A stretch of 5,675 nucleotides of DNA from Promethearchaeota archaeon (lineage in GTDB: Archaea > Asgardarchaeota > Lokiarchaeia > Sigynarchaeales > SOKP01). This document shows, one piece after another, positions 1 through 5,675 of this stretch (positions are counted from its first letter, which is position 1; each line of letters begins with the position of its first letter). The notes below the pieces were generated by a model. That model was given only the letters and a program-made list of their open reading frames with translations, made no database searches and was not told where the DNA came from. Made by a program: the position numbers and the translations under genes. The stretch covers positions 1 to 5,675 of the forward strand of contig JAEOTL010000117.1 of NCBI GenBank assembly GCA_016839845.1. Reading direction: 5' to 3'.

Positions 1-1
1 A

Positions 2-41
2 AATCCAATACAATAATTTAAATCCACACAATAATTATTTA
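2..41. repeat. Imperfect tandem direct repeat upstream of the small gene
   Basis: Two adjacent units of 19 and 21 bases (2-20 and 21-41) both begin AATCC, continue through a shared ACAATAAT core and end TTTA; they differ by a few substitutions and small indels. The second unit overlaps the TATA-like element for the gene starting at 75. It may be a duplicated promoter segment or a paired regulator site, but the sequence is so A/T-rich that slippage or chance similarity is possible. Confidence 0.4.
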
Positions 42-44
42 AAG
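35..44 (+). promoter_or_regulatory. Candidate TATA box for the small membrane-protein gene
   Basis: The element TTATTTAAAG lies about 31 bases before the ATG at 75. With the usual archaeal TATA-to-start distance of about 25 bases, transcription would begin around 62-70, giving a very short leader. The bases before the ATG carry only a weak GAAG purine motif (65-68), which agrees with leaderless or near-leaderless translation. In such A/T-rich DNA TATA-like strings are common, so this is tentative. Confidence 0.3.
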
Positions 45-74
45 TTAGAAACATCATTAAAATTGAAGATTTAA

Positions 75-392
75 ATGTCAGAAAGTCAAGAACAAAACCA
101 AGATACTAAAGATCGAATCCAATACCTCACTAAACAAATAAAACTCAATAGATCACTTCGATATCACAATCCTCAACAAATTTCAGAAAAAGAATGTGAT
201 GAATTGGAAGACGAATTGCGAAAACTTGACCCTAAAAACCCACTATTTTATGGGATCATTAATAAAGAGAAAAAAATTAAAAGATTTGCTAGAATATTTG
301 TAATCTTGGGTATCTTAGCAGTTTTTTTAGTTGTTCTGTTTTGGTATTTCTATATGTTCCGATACAATCCACTTGTATATCCCTATAATTAG
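75..392 (+). CDS. Small single-span membrane protein of unknown function
   Basis: I do not recognise this 105-residue protein. Residues 1-57 are hydrophilic and strongly charged, with a likely helical stretch rich in Glu, Lys and Leu at about 33-51. A basic cluster (KEKKIKR, 64-70) precedes one hydrophobic segment at about 71-93, and a short aromatic tail with several Tyr (about 94-105) ends the protein. There is no signal peptide. The positive-inside rule predicts that the N-terminal region is cytosolic and only the last dozen residues face outside, an arrangement like a tail-anchored protein. The gene stands alone on the plus strand and converges with the rhomboid gene, 9 bp between stop codons. 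It is judged real from the clean charged-then-membrane layout, the upstream TATA-like element, and a T tract shortly after the stop. Its function cannot be assigned; an accessory or adaptor membrane protein is only a guess. Confidence 0.7.
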   Translation: MSESQEQNQDTKDRIQYLTKQIKLNRSLRYHNPQQISEKECDELEDELRKLDPKNPLFYGIINKEKKIKRFARIFVILGILAVFLVVLFWYFYMFRYNPLVYPYN

Positions 393-401
393 GAGTATTA
401 C

Positions 402-1361
402 TTACTCAGAAGTTTCTATTTGGATTTTTTTTTGTAAATTCAAAGCATCTTCTGAATTGGCATTTAATTTTAATGATTCATTACACACTTGTAAAGCATT
501 ATTATACTGTTTTAATTCAAAATAAATTTTAGCTAAATTACACCAAGCAAGATCATTATTGGGCTCTAATTTAATAATTTGCTTGTAAGTATTAATTGCT
601 TCGTTTAAATTGCCCATTTTTGTATAGCAGTACCCTAAATCCATTAAAGCTGTAGTATCTAGGGGATTAATTTTAGTAGCAAACTTAAGATTTTTGATGG
701 CATGATTAAACATTTCATTTGAAAGGTACAAATGACCAAGTTCAGACCAATTTGTATACAAATTAGTTTTCTCCGTAATTTTTTCGTGTTTTACCATCTT
801 ATAAAGAAAACCAAAGATTATTCCTAAAATAAAACCCCCAAAATGTACCATAACAGCAGTTAAAAAAACTAAATGGATTAAAATATAGATAAATAAGTGG
901 GATAAATTGATATTTTTATATATTTTGTTAAAGAATAAAATTAGATATAATCCCAAAATGCCAAATATTGCCCCAGATGCTCCATAGATCCTAATATCTA
1001 TCAAACTTGGATTAAGCAGATTAAATGCTGCATGAAATAAGAAAGCACATATTCCTGATACGATATATAATATCAGAAATAAGCTATGTCCAATTTTTCT
1101 TTCTAATTTATATGCAACCATAAAAAAAACGCCCATATTCGTTATTAAGTGTAAATAATTAATGTGAATAAACATAGCAATGAAAACATTCGACATATTG
1201 ATTCCATGAATAAGTTTACTTGGAACAAAAGCTGTGAGTTCTATTATTATTCCTTGGTTTGGACCAAGCTGTAGAATTATAAAAATAATGATATTTATAA
1301 CTACTATAAATATTGAAACGTACTGTTTATGAAAAGAAAATCTCTCAGCTTTTGGAACCAT
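402..1361 (-). CDS. Rhomboid-family intramembrane serine protease with C-terminal TPR repeats
   Basis: This 319-residue protein should cut transmembrane substrates within the lipid bilayer. Six hydrophobic spans are visible at about 13-31, 58-82, 92-112, 126-145, 153-171 and 172-188. The second has the family's HxxxxHxxxN pattern (H66, H71, N75). Span 4 contains the GASG motif with the nucleophile S129, and span 6 starts with the catalytic histidine H173 followed by GG and further spaced glycines, so the Ser-His dyad is intact. ERKIG (87-91) resembles the loop after span 2 in GlpG. Residues 203-236, 237-270 and 271-304 are three consecutive 34-residue TPR repeats, a peptide-binding scaffold. 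Basic residues at both the N-terminus and 188-198 place both ends, and so the TPRs, in the cytosol. Bacillus GluP/YqgP also joins a rhomboid to TPRs, but it has an extra N-terminal domain that is absent here. The start is supported by AAAAGG five bases upstream. The physiological substrate is unknown. Confidence 0.9.
   Translation of the reverse strand: MVPKAERFSFHKQYVSIFIVVINIIIFIILQLGPNQGIIIELTAFVPSKLIHGINMSNVFIAMFIHINYLHLITNMGVFFMVAYKLERKIGHSLFLILYIVSGICAFLFHAAFNLLNPSLIDIRIYGASGAIFGILGLYLILFFNKIYKNINLSHLFIYILIHLVFLTAVMVHFGGFILGIIFGFLYKMVKHEKITEKTNLYTNWSELGHLYLSNEMFNHAIKNLKFATKINPLDTTALMDLGYCYTKMGNLNEAINTYKQIIKLEPNNDLAWCNLAKIYFELKQYNNALQVCNESLKLNANSEDALNLQKKIQIETSE
425..433 (+). terminator. 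Oligo-T terminator candidate for the small gene
   Basis: A run of nine T on the plus strand begins 33 bases after the stop codon of the small gene. Archaeal RNA polymerase can terminate at such T tracts without a hairpin. The run lies inside the 3' coding end of the oppositely oriented rhomboid gene, where it encodes two Lys AAA codons and the start of an Ile codon. It may therefore simply be a coding consequence. Confidence 0.4.
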
Positions 1362-1366
1362 TTTTT

Positions 1367-1372
1367 CCTTTT
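1367..1372 (-). promoter_or_regulatory. Ribosome binding site of the rhomboid gene
   Basis: On the minus strand AAAAGG stands five bases before the ATG at 1361. It is a moderate purine-rich SD match that supports this start. Confidence 0.5.
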
Positions 1373-1393
1373 AATCGTTTCAGATGGAGTTAT

Positions 1394-1406
1394 AATATAT
1401 TTATAA
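1394..1406 (-). promoter_or_regulatory. Candidate TATA box of the rhomboid gene
   Basis: The minus strand reads TTATAAATATATT here, inside a longer A/T-only stretch (1391-1413), 33-45 bases before the ATG. Transcription starting about 25 bases downstream would give a leader of some 10-15 nt, just long enough to contain the AAAAGG site. No clear purine-rich BRE is seen next to it. The placement fits an archaeal promoter, and an independent promoter agrees with the 196-bp gap from the transporter operon. Confidence 0.4.
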
Positions 1407-1510
1407 TAAATAATTAAGATTCTTATGATATTAGTTCTCTACAAATTATTAATAAATTTGGATTATTTTCTATCCGTCCTTAATCATTTGCTTTAGATCT
1501 TAAAGGATAT

Positions 1511-1552
1511 AAAAAAAGAGGTTTTAAAAGATTAAAAGAGAAAAGGTGAAAA
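1511..1552 (-). terminator. T-rich terminator region of the peptide transporter operon
   Basis: Directly after the dppF stop the minus strand is a pyrimidine-rich stretch with several TTTT runs, ending in seven T (1517-1511). No GC-rich hairpin precedes it. Repeated T tracts without a hairpin are the usual look of archaeal intrinsic termination. Together with the following promoter-like sequence this separates the operon from the rhomboid gene. Confidence 0.45.
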
Positions 1553-1557
1553 TAAAT

Positions 1558-2892
1558 CTACTTAGGTGGATTAACACACCAAATACTATGTCCTTCTTCT
1601 ATTACAATTTCGTGAGGCTCTTCTATTGAACATTCGGGTGTTCGTGCATCTGAGCTGCATCGAGGGTTAAAATAACACCCAGGAGGAGGTCGTATGGGAC
1701 TGGGTACTTCTCCTCGTAATATTAATTTCTTTCTCTTACGTTCAGGGTCAATTGTAGAACGAGCAGAGAGTAAAGCCTTAGCATAAGGATGGCTCGTATT
1801 AGAAAAAATCTGATCTACACTACCAGTTTCAACAAATTTACCAAGATACATAACAGCAATTCGATCTGCGATATGATGAATAACGGATAAATCATGCGTA
1901 ATAAATAAAAACGCGTAGCCGAATTTTTCCTGTAATTCTTTAAGGAGATTAAGAATTTGGGCTTGTACTGAAACATCCAATGCTGATGTGGGTTCGTCGA
2001 GGATAATCAATTGAGGATTGCACGCTAATGCTCTTGCAATAATAATTCTTTGTTTTTGACCGCCTGAGAATTCGTGAGGATATCGATCCAAGTGTTCTCG
2101 CTTCATTGCGACTATTTCTAATAATTCTAACACCCGGGCTCGCAATTTTATAACATCAGTGATCCCCATTAAATTTCTAAGAGGTTCTCCTATAATCTCA
2201 ATGATTTTTTTACGAGGATTAAGAGAAGCATCTGGATCTTGAAATATTACCTGTATATGTTGTCTTTGTGTTTGCGTAAATTTATAATGTAATGGTTCTC
2301 CATCGAAATAAATCTGCCCAGCCTTCTTCTTTACTAAACCTAGGATTGTACGAGCAATAGTTGTTTTTCCACATCCACTTTCACCCACTAAGCCAAGGGT
2401 TTCTCCCGTTTTTACTTCAAATGATACACCGTCCACAGCTTTCACATCAGCAACATGTCTTTTGAAAAATCCCATAAAAATTGGATAATATGTCCTGAGG
2501 TTTTCGACTTTTAACAGCGTTCTTCCTTTTTCTATTACCTTTTGCTCTCGTATTTCCCCATATTGAATAGTTTTGTATGCAAATAATACCTTGATTAATA
2601 AATTCAAGGGAAACGAGATAATACCTAAAATAAGCCAATACGCCGGAGCTATATAAAGAAAATCTACCCCCAATAAAAATGCTTGAATGATAATAAAGAT
2701 TGAGCTAGGTACAACGGTGAGAGCTACTGTTATGATATATATCTTTGGCTGTAATAACTGTGTTTTATCACCCCAACTAGTAAAGAATAGACCAACTCCT
2801 AATAGAATTACAATGGATAAAAAAATGAATAGTATGGCTGTTACGATATCATTTAATTCGGTAAGCGGTTCTGTAAACAATACATAGATCAT
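1558..2892 (-). CDS. dppF: Peptide ABC transporter ATPase, DppF/OppF type, with N-terminal membrane extension
   Basis: One of the two ATPases that power uptake of di/oligopeptides. The 444-residue protein has all ABC motifs: Walker A G170-T177 (GESGCGKT), Q-loop Q218, signature FSGGQ (275-279), Walker B ending D299-E300, D-loop SALD (303-306) and switch H333. The C-terminal oligopeptide-transporter module (about 395-444) carries C406, C412, C421 and C439. In solved relatives the matching cysteines hold a [4Fe-4S] cluster. E. coli DppF has 334 residues; the extra length here is an N-terminal region with predicted spans at about 15-38, 51-75 and 80-105. The ATPase fold begins at about 126 (LLKVENL) and the next Met is M140, inside it, so the membrane part cannot be dropped by choosing a later ATG. 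AGAGGGA eight bases upstream supports the start, only 2 nt after dppD. Dpp versus Opp specificity cannot be read from the ATPase. Confidence 0.92.
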   Translation of the reverse strand: MIYVLFTEPLTELNDIVTAILFIFLSIVILLGVGLFFTSWGDKTQLLQPKIYIITVALTVVPSSIFIIIQAFLLGVDFLYIAPAYWLILGIISFPLNLLIKVLFAYKTIQYGEIREQKVIEKGRTLLKVENLRTYYPIFMGFFKRHVADVKAVDGVSFEVKTGETLGLVGESGCGKTTIARTILGLVKKKAGQIYFDGEPLHYKFTQTQRQHIQVIFQDPDASLNPRKKIIEIIGEPLRNLMGITDVIKLRARVLELLEIVAMKREHLDRYPHEFSGGQKQRIIIARALACNPQLIILDEPTSALDVSVQAQILNLLKELQEKFGYAFLFITHDLSVIHHIADRIAVMYLGKFVETGSVDQIFSNTSHPYAKALLSARSTIDPERKRKKLILRGEVPSPIRPPPGCYFNPRCSSDARTPECSIEEPHEIVIEEGHSIWCVNPPK

Positions 2893-2894
2893 TT

Positions 2895-4616
2895 TTAATT
2901 TCCCTCTTGTTTTATTTTATTTGGATTTCCTGAATTTTCTATGACATTTTTTGCTAAGTCTTTATATTTTGGATCATAGAGATGACATGCCACAAAATAA
3001 CCCGGTTCTGTTTCAATTTGCTCAGGATTAATGGTATCACATGGTTCAAAGCAATAATCACATCGAGGGTGAAATCGGCACCCACTCGGGGGATAAATCA
3101 AATTTGGAACCATTCCCGGAATAGTCATAAGGTTATCTACTCGTTTTTCAACTCGTGGAATTGCGAGAATTAGACCGTGGGTATAAGGATGTAATGGGTT
3201 CTTAAATAATTTGTAGATAGAGCCATATTCAACAATATAACCACTGTACATAACAGCAACGCGGTCACAGAGTTCAGAAATGAGTCCAAGATCGTGAGTA
3301 ATCATCAGAATCGAAGTCTTATATTCCTTTTGAAGCCTTTTCATTAATTCGAGGATTTGGGCTTGAATGGTTACATCCAATGCAGTGGTAGGTTCATCTG
3401 CAATGAGAAGTTTTGGGCTGCATGATAAAGCTATCGCAATCATGACACGCTGGCGCATACCACCACTGAGTTCGTGAGGGTATCGATTTAAAATTTGTTC
3501 TGGATCCGAAATTCCGACGTCTCTGATAATATTAGCTGCCCATTCATCTGCTATAGCAAAAACGTTGCTCCTATCTTTTAGCTCCCGAAATACTTTCTTT
3601 GTCTTTTCCATATCACTGATACGGTCTGTTAAATCATCTTCTTTTTGACGGATTTTTGCAAAAGTCTCTGTGTCAGGTGTTTTTTCAAGGATAACCTCTC
3701 CCTGGTATTTATCTTCATCAGATTTAGTGATCTCATCCTTATCTGTATCAATTTCTTTCTGAAGTTCCTTTATCGATTCTTTTTTTAATTCAAGATCCGT
3801 TCTGATTAAACCTATCTCTTGAGTATCTTGTCCTGCTTCTGCATAGAGTTCATCCATCTTATGATTCAAAAACACTTCAATTATTTGGTCACCCACTTTC
3901 ATTACAGGATTTAGAGAGTTTAATGGATCTTGAAAAATCATAGTTATTTGATTCCCTCGAAACTTTTGCATTTCAACTTCGGGATCATTTAATAAATCTA
4001 TACCTTGGAATAAAACTTTACCTCCAACAATTTCACCAGGGGGTCGAATTAATTGAAGAACTGATAAAGCGGTAACTGATTTTCCACATCCAGTTTCCCC
4101 GACTAATCCAAGAACTTCATCTTCATAAATTTGAAAGGTAACTCCTTCAACTGCTTTCACTATTCCTTCTTCTGTATAAAAGTAAGTTATCAGGTCCTCA
4201 ACACTTAAAAGAACATTATCATCCCCAATCTTTTCCTCGGAAGGGTTCAATAACATTTCTTTTTCTTTTAATCTCTCTTCTAATCCACTCAAGCTTTTAC
4301 TTATTTCATCCTTTGTTAATTTTTTACCCATAAAATAGTTAACGATAAGGAATAATTCCACTAGAAGTATATGGTCTTGCATAGTAACAAACACCCCAAT
4401 GGTTAAACCCAAAATAAATGTTAAACCCGTCCAAATCCCATAAGAAATCGCTAGAGCAATTAAATTACTTTTCCATAGTACAGTTGCTGATACTCTCCTT
4501 TTATAACTTATAACTGAATTAAGAATCCGTGCCAGAAATATTGAAAGAACAACAATAATCCCTGAAAAGACTAGATTATTAACTATTTGATCAATTGACG
4601 CAGAAGCAAAAATCAT
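2895..4616 (-). CDS. dppD: Peptide ABC transporter ATPase, DppD/OppD type, with membrane extension and coiled-coil insert
   Basis: Partner ATPase of DppF. At 573 residues it is far longer than E. coli DppD (327). The ABC core is complete: Walker A G173-S180 (GETGCGKS), Q-loop Q229, signature LSGGM (383-387), Walker B ending D407-E408, D-loop TALD (411-414) and switch H441. The C-terminal family module has C513, C519, C526 and C544, plus an extra C522. Two additions explain the length. Residues 1-135 hold three predicted spans (about 12-36, 50-77, 82-97) and a charged linker. Residues about 256-347 form a Lys/Glu/Asp-rich insertion with two likely amphipathic helices between Q-loop and signature, in the helical subdomain that faces the permeases. 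The start is set by a strong AAGGTGA eight bases upstream overlapping the dppC stop; the core begins at about 136. M121 is a possible later start but lacks a comparable SD. The ATPase call is secure; the role of the additions is unknown. Confidence 0.92.
   Translation of the reverse strand: MIFASASIDQIVNNLVFSGIIVVLSIFLARILNSVISYKRRVSATVLWKSNLIALAISYGIWTGLTFILGLTIGVFVTMQDHILLVELFLIVNYFMGKKLTKDEISKSLSGLEERLKEKEMLLNPSEEKIGDDNVLLSVEDLITYFYTEEGIVKAVEGVTFQIYEDEVLGLVGETGCGKSVTALSVLQLIRPPGEIVGGKVLFQGIDLLNDPEVEMQKFRGNQITMIFQDPLNSLNPVMKVGDQIIEVFLNHKMDELYAEAGQDTQEIGLIRTDLELKKESIKELQKEIDTDKDEITKSDEDKYQGEVILEKTPDTETFAKIRQKEDDLTDRISDMEKTKKVFRELKDRSNVFAIADEWAANIIRDVGISDPEQILNRYPHELSGGMRQRVMIAIALSCSPKLLIADEPTTALDVTIQAQILELMKRLQKEYKTSILMITHDLGLISELCDRVAVMYSGYIVEYGSIYKLFKNPLHPYTHGLILAIPRVEKRVDNLMTIPGMVPNLIYPPSGCRFHPRCDYCFEPCDTINPEQIETEPGYFVACHLYDPKYKDLAKNVIENSGNPNKIKQEGN
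2901..2907 (-). promoter_or_regulatory. Ribosome binding site of dppF inside the end of dppD
   Basis: AGAGGGA on the minus strand lies eight bases before the dppF ATG and within the last codons of dppD. It fixes the start that includes the membrane extension and suggests translational coupling of the two ATPases. Confidence 0.6.
3576..3851 (-). other. Segment encoding the charged coiled-coil-like insertion of DppD
   Basis: Residues 256-347 of DppD separate the Q-loop from the LSGG signature by about 155 residues, against 58 in the neighbouring DppF and roughly 70 in usual DppD/OppD proteins. Two stretches (about 267-299 and 316-347) show spaced Leu/Ile in an otherwise Lys/Glu/Asp background, joined by a Pro- and Gly-containing linker, as in an antiparallel helical hairpin. 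It is in frame and keeps flanking family motifs intact, so it is not a frameshift. Confidence 0.7.
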
Positions 4617-4624
4617 ATTTTATT

Positions 4625-4631
4625 TCACCTT
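4625..4631 (-). promoter_or_regulatory. Strong ribosome binding site of dppD overlapping the dppC stop
   Basis: AAGGTGA on the minus strand is an excellent anti-SD match, eight bases before the dppD ATG, and shares two bases with the TAA of dppC. It decides the long start of DppD, including the three membrane spans. Confidence 0.7.
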
Positions 4632-5667
4632 ATAATACTTTTAATTTTGGATCTAGAGCATCCCTTAATCCATCACCTAGAAGCTGAAATCCAAGTGCTG
4701 CAATGGATATCCAAACACCAGGCCAAACCATTGCCCATGGCGCCCTATACATATGCGATCGTGCAGCATTAATATCCCAACCCCATGTGGGTACATCTGA
4801 TACGGCAAATCCCAAAAATGATAAACCAGCGATCCCTAACGTAGCCACAGCTAAATGGAATGTAACTCTTACAATGAGAGGGGTCCATGCATTAGGAAGG
4901 ATATGCTTAAACATGATTTTAAATCTCGAAGCTCCTGCTGTTTTACCTGCATCAACATAAAGCTTGTTTTTTTCTTGAAGTGCCGATGCACGAGCTATAC
5001 GTGCATAAGCAGGAATCCCCGCAAGTCCAAGTGCAACCATGATAATCATTAATTTATTTCCCCAGATAGCAATAAACAGAAAGGCAAGAATTAAAGCGGG
5101 AAAAACTACAAATGCATCAACAATTCGCATTAAAATATTATCAATCCAACCACCAGCATAGGCTGAGATTATCCCTAGCAATATTCCCAACACAAATGCA
5201 ATTGCTACAGAAAGAAAAGCCACCTGCAGTGAGAACCGAGAACTCCATATATTTCTAGCGAGAATATCCCATGCTGATTGACCAGTTCCCAGTGGATTTT
5301 CAGGTGAAGGTGGGGCATAGGCAGTACCTTCTAGATTAACCCATACTGCAATTTCCTCATAAGTAAATCTTGAAGCCCAATTGGGAAAAACAGCACATAC
5401 AGCGATAAATAAAAAACAAGCCATCCCTAAAAGAGTCAGAGGTGTTAAAAACCTTCTAAAAAAGGTACGCTTTGATTTTGTTTTCCCAATTTCATATTCT
5501 ATTCTATTAATCTCACGCGCTCGATAGAACGGAAGTACAAAGAATTTTAAGTTTCTGATGTATCTTTCTTTTCTAGTGTCTCCTTCCATCCTTATTTTAG
5601 TTCGAGTGAATCTCGGTTTAAATTGCTCTACTTTATCAATATCCCTTACTTCAAGTTGATCTGTCAT
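4630..5667 (-). CDS. dppC: Peptide ABC transporter permease, DppC/OppC type
   Basis: A 345-residue inner membrane subunit forming half of the peptide channel. Six predicted spans lie at about 74-95, 146-169, 181-201, 204-219, 265-287 and 311-330. The EAA-type coupling motif that docks on the ATPases is seen at about 237-259 (D239-A240-G241, G245, then ILPN). The tail LGDGLRDALDP (330-340) is the family's typical ending. Before span 2 the family motif PLGTDxxGRD appears as PLGTGQSAWD, so the Asp and the Gly-Arg pair are replaced. The cytosolic N-terminus is about 40 residues longer than in E. coli DppC (300 residues) and very basic. dppD follows after 13 nt. The start at 5667 is the first ATG and only eight upstream bases are visible, without an SD, so it is less certain than the rest; M27 has AAGG too close to it to be a better choice. 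The partner DppB should lie beyond the right edge. Confidence 0.92.
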   Translation of the reverse strand: MTDQLEVRDIDKVEQFKPRFTRTKIRMEGDTRKERYIRNLKFFVLPFYRAREINRIEYEIGKTKSKRTFFRRFLTPLTLLGMACFLFIAVCAVFPNWASRFTYEEIAVWVNLEGTAYAPPSPENPLGTGQSAWDILARNIWSSRFSLQVAFLSVAIAFVLGILLGIISAYAGGWIDNILMRIVDAFVVFPALILAFLFIAIWGNKLMIIMVALGLAGIPAYARIARASALQEKNKLYVDAGKTAGASRFKIMFKHILPNAWTPLIVRVTFHLAVATLGIAGLSFLGFAVSDVPTWGWDINAARSHMYRAPWAMVWPGVWISIAALGFQLLGDGLRDALDPKLKVL

Positions 5668-5675
5668 ATTAAACT

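Noticed and set aside
331..525. A 64-codon plus-strand reading frame across the convergent gene ends
   Set aside because: It overlaps the end of the small gene in another frame and runs antisense to the TPR-coding part of the rhomboid gene; no SD, and a Cys/Phe/Ser-rich product typical of a shadow frame.
1491..1505. Small inverted repeat CTTTA...TAAAG as terminator hairpin
   Set aside because: Only five weak A/T-rich pairs, and on the minus strand it comes after the T tract, not before it.
1543..1549. Plus-strand AAGGTGA, an SD-like motif
   Set aside because: No start codon at a suitable distance downstream; the strand there is antisense to the dppF end.
1362..1557. Possible small RNA or tRNA in the spacer
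   Set aside because: No cloverleaf, GC-rich stem or conserved loop; the sequence is explained by a terminator and a promoter.
2447..2638. A 63-codon minus-strand frame inside dppF
   Set aside because: Lies out of frame within the membrane-linker and ABC-core coding sequence, which has clear family motifs.
4254..4256. M121 as start of DppD, which would give a soluble ATPase
   Set aside because: It lacks a good SD, would leave about 370 bases unused inside a tight operon, and the upstream ATG has a near-perfect AAGGTGA. DppF independently has the same membrane extension.
4703..5052. Two plus-strand frames opposite dppC
   Set aside because: Antisense to the EAA motif region of a well supported permease gene; products have no recognisable features.

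Overview
This AT-rich window looks archaeal. The grounds are A/T-dominated intergenic sequence with TATA-like boxes a few tens of bases before start codons, a short leader with a Shine-Dalgarno (SD) site, an AAGGTGA-type SD inside the operon, oligo-T tracts where genes end, and archaeal-looking membrane extensions on transport ATPases. An Asgard (Lokiarchaeota-like) or other mesophilic archaeal source fits, but there is no rRNA or informational gene here to prove it, and an unusual bacterium is not excluded.

Layout. Bases 1-74 hold an imperfect tandem repeat and a TATA-like element, followed by one small plus-strand gene (75-392) for an unrecognised single-span membrane protein. It converges, with only 9 bp between stop codons, on a minus-strand gene (402-1361) for a six-span rhomboid-type intramembrane serine protease carrying three C-terminal TPR repeats. 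A 196-bp spacer (1362-1557) holds the rhomboid promoter and the T-rich end of the next operon. The rest (1558-5667, minus strand) is the end of a peptide ABC importer operon in the order dppC - dppD - dppF, with gaps of 13 and 2 nt and SD sites sitting at the end of the preceding gene. The other permease (dppB) and the binding protein are probably beyond the right edge.

How the genes work together. DppC would be half of the membrane channel for di/oligopeptides. DppD and DppF would be the two ATPases driving it; both have complete ATP-site motifs and the C-terminal four-cysteine module of this family. What is not ordinary is that both ATPases start with about 110-135 residues containing three predicted membrane spans, with the same N-out topology. 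DppD also has a roughly 80-residue charged coiled-coil-like insertion in its helical subdomain, and DppC has a long basic cytosolic N-terminus. Together they suggest a remodelled, membrane-anchored variant of the Dpp/Opp importer. No RNA genes, CRISPR arrays or insertion sequences were seen.
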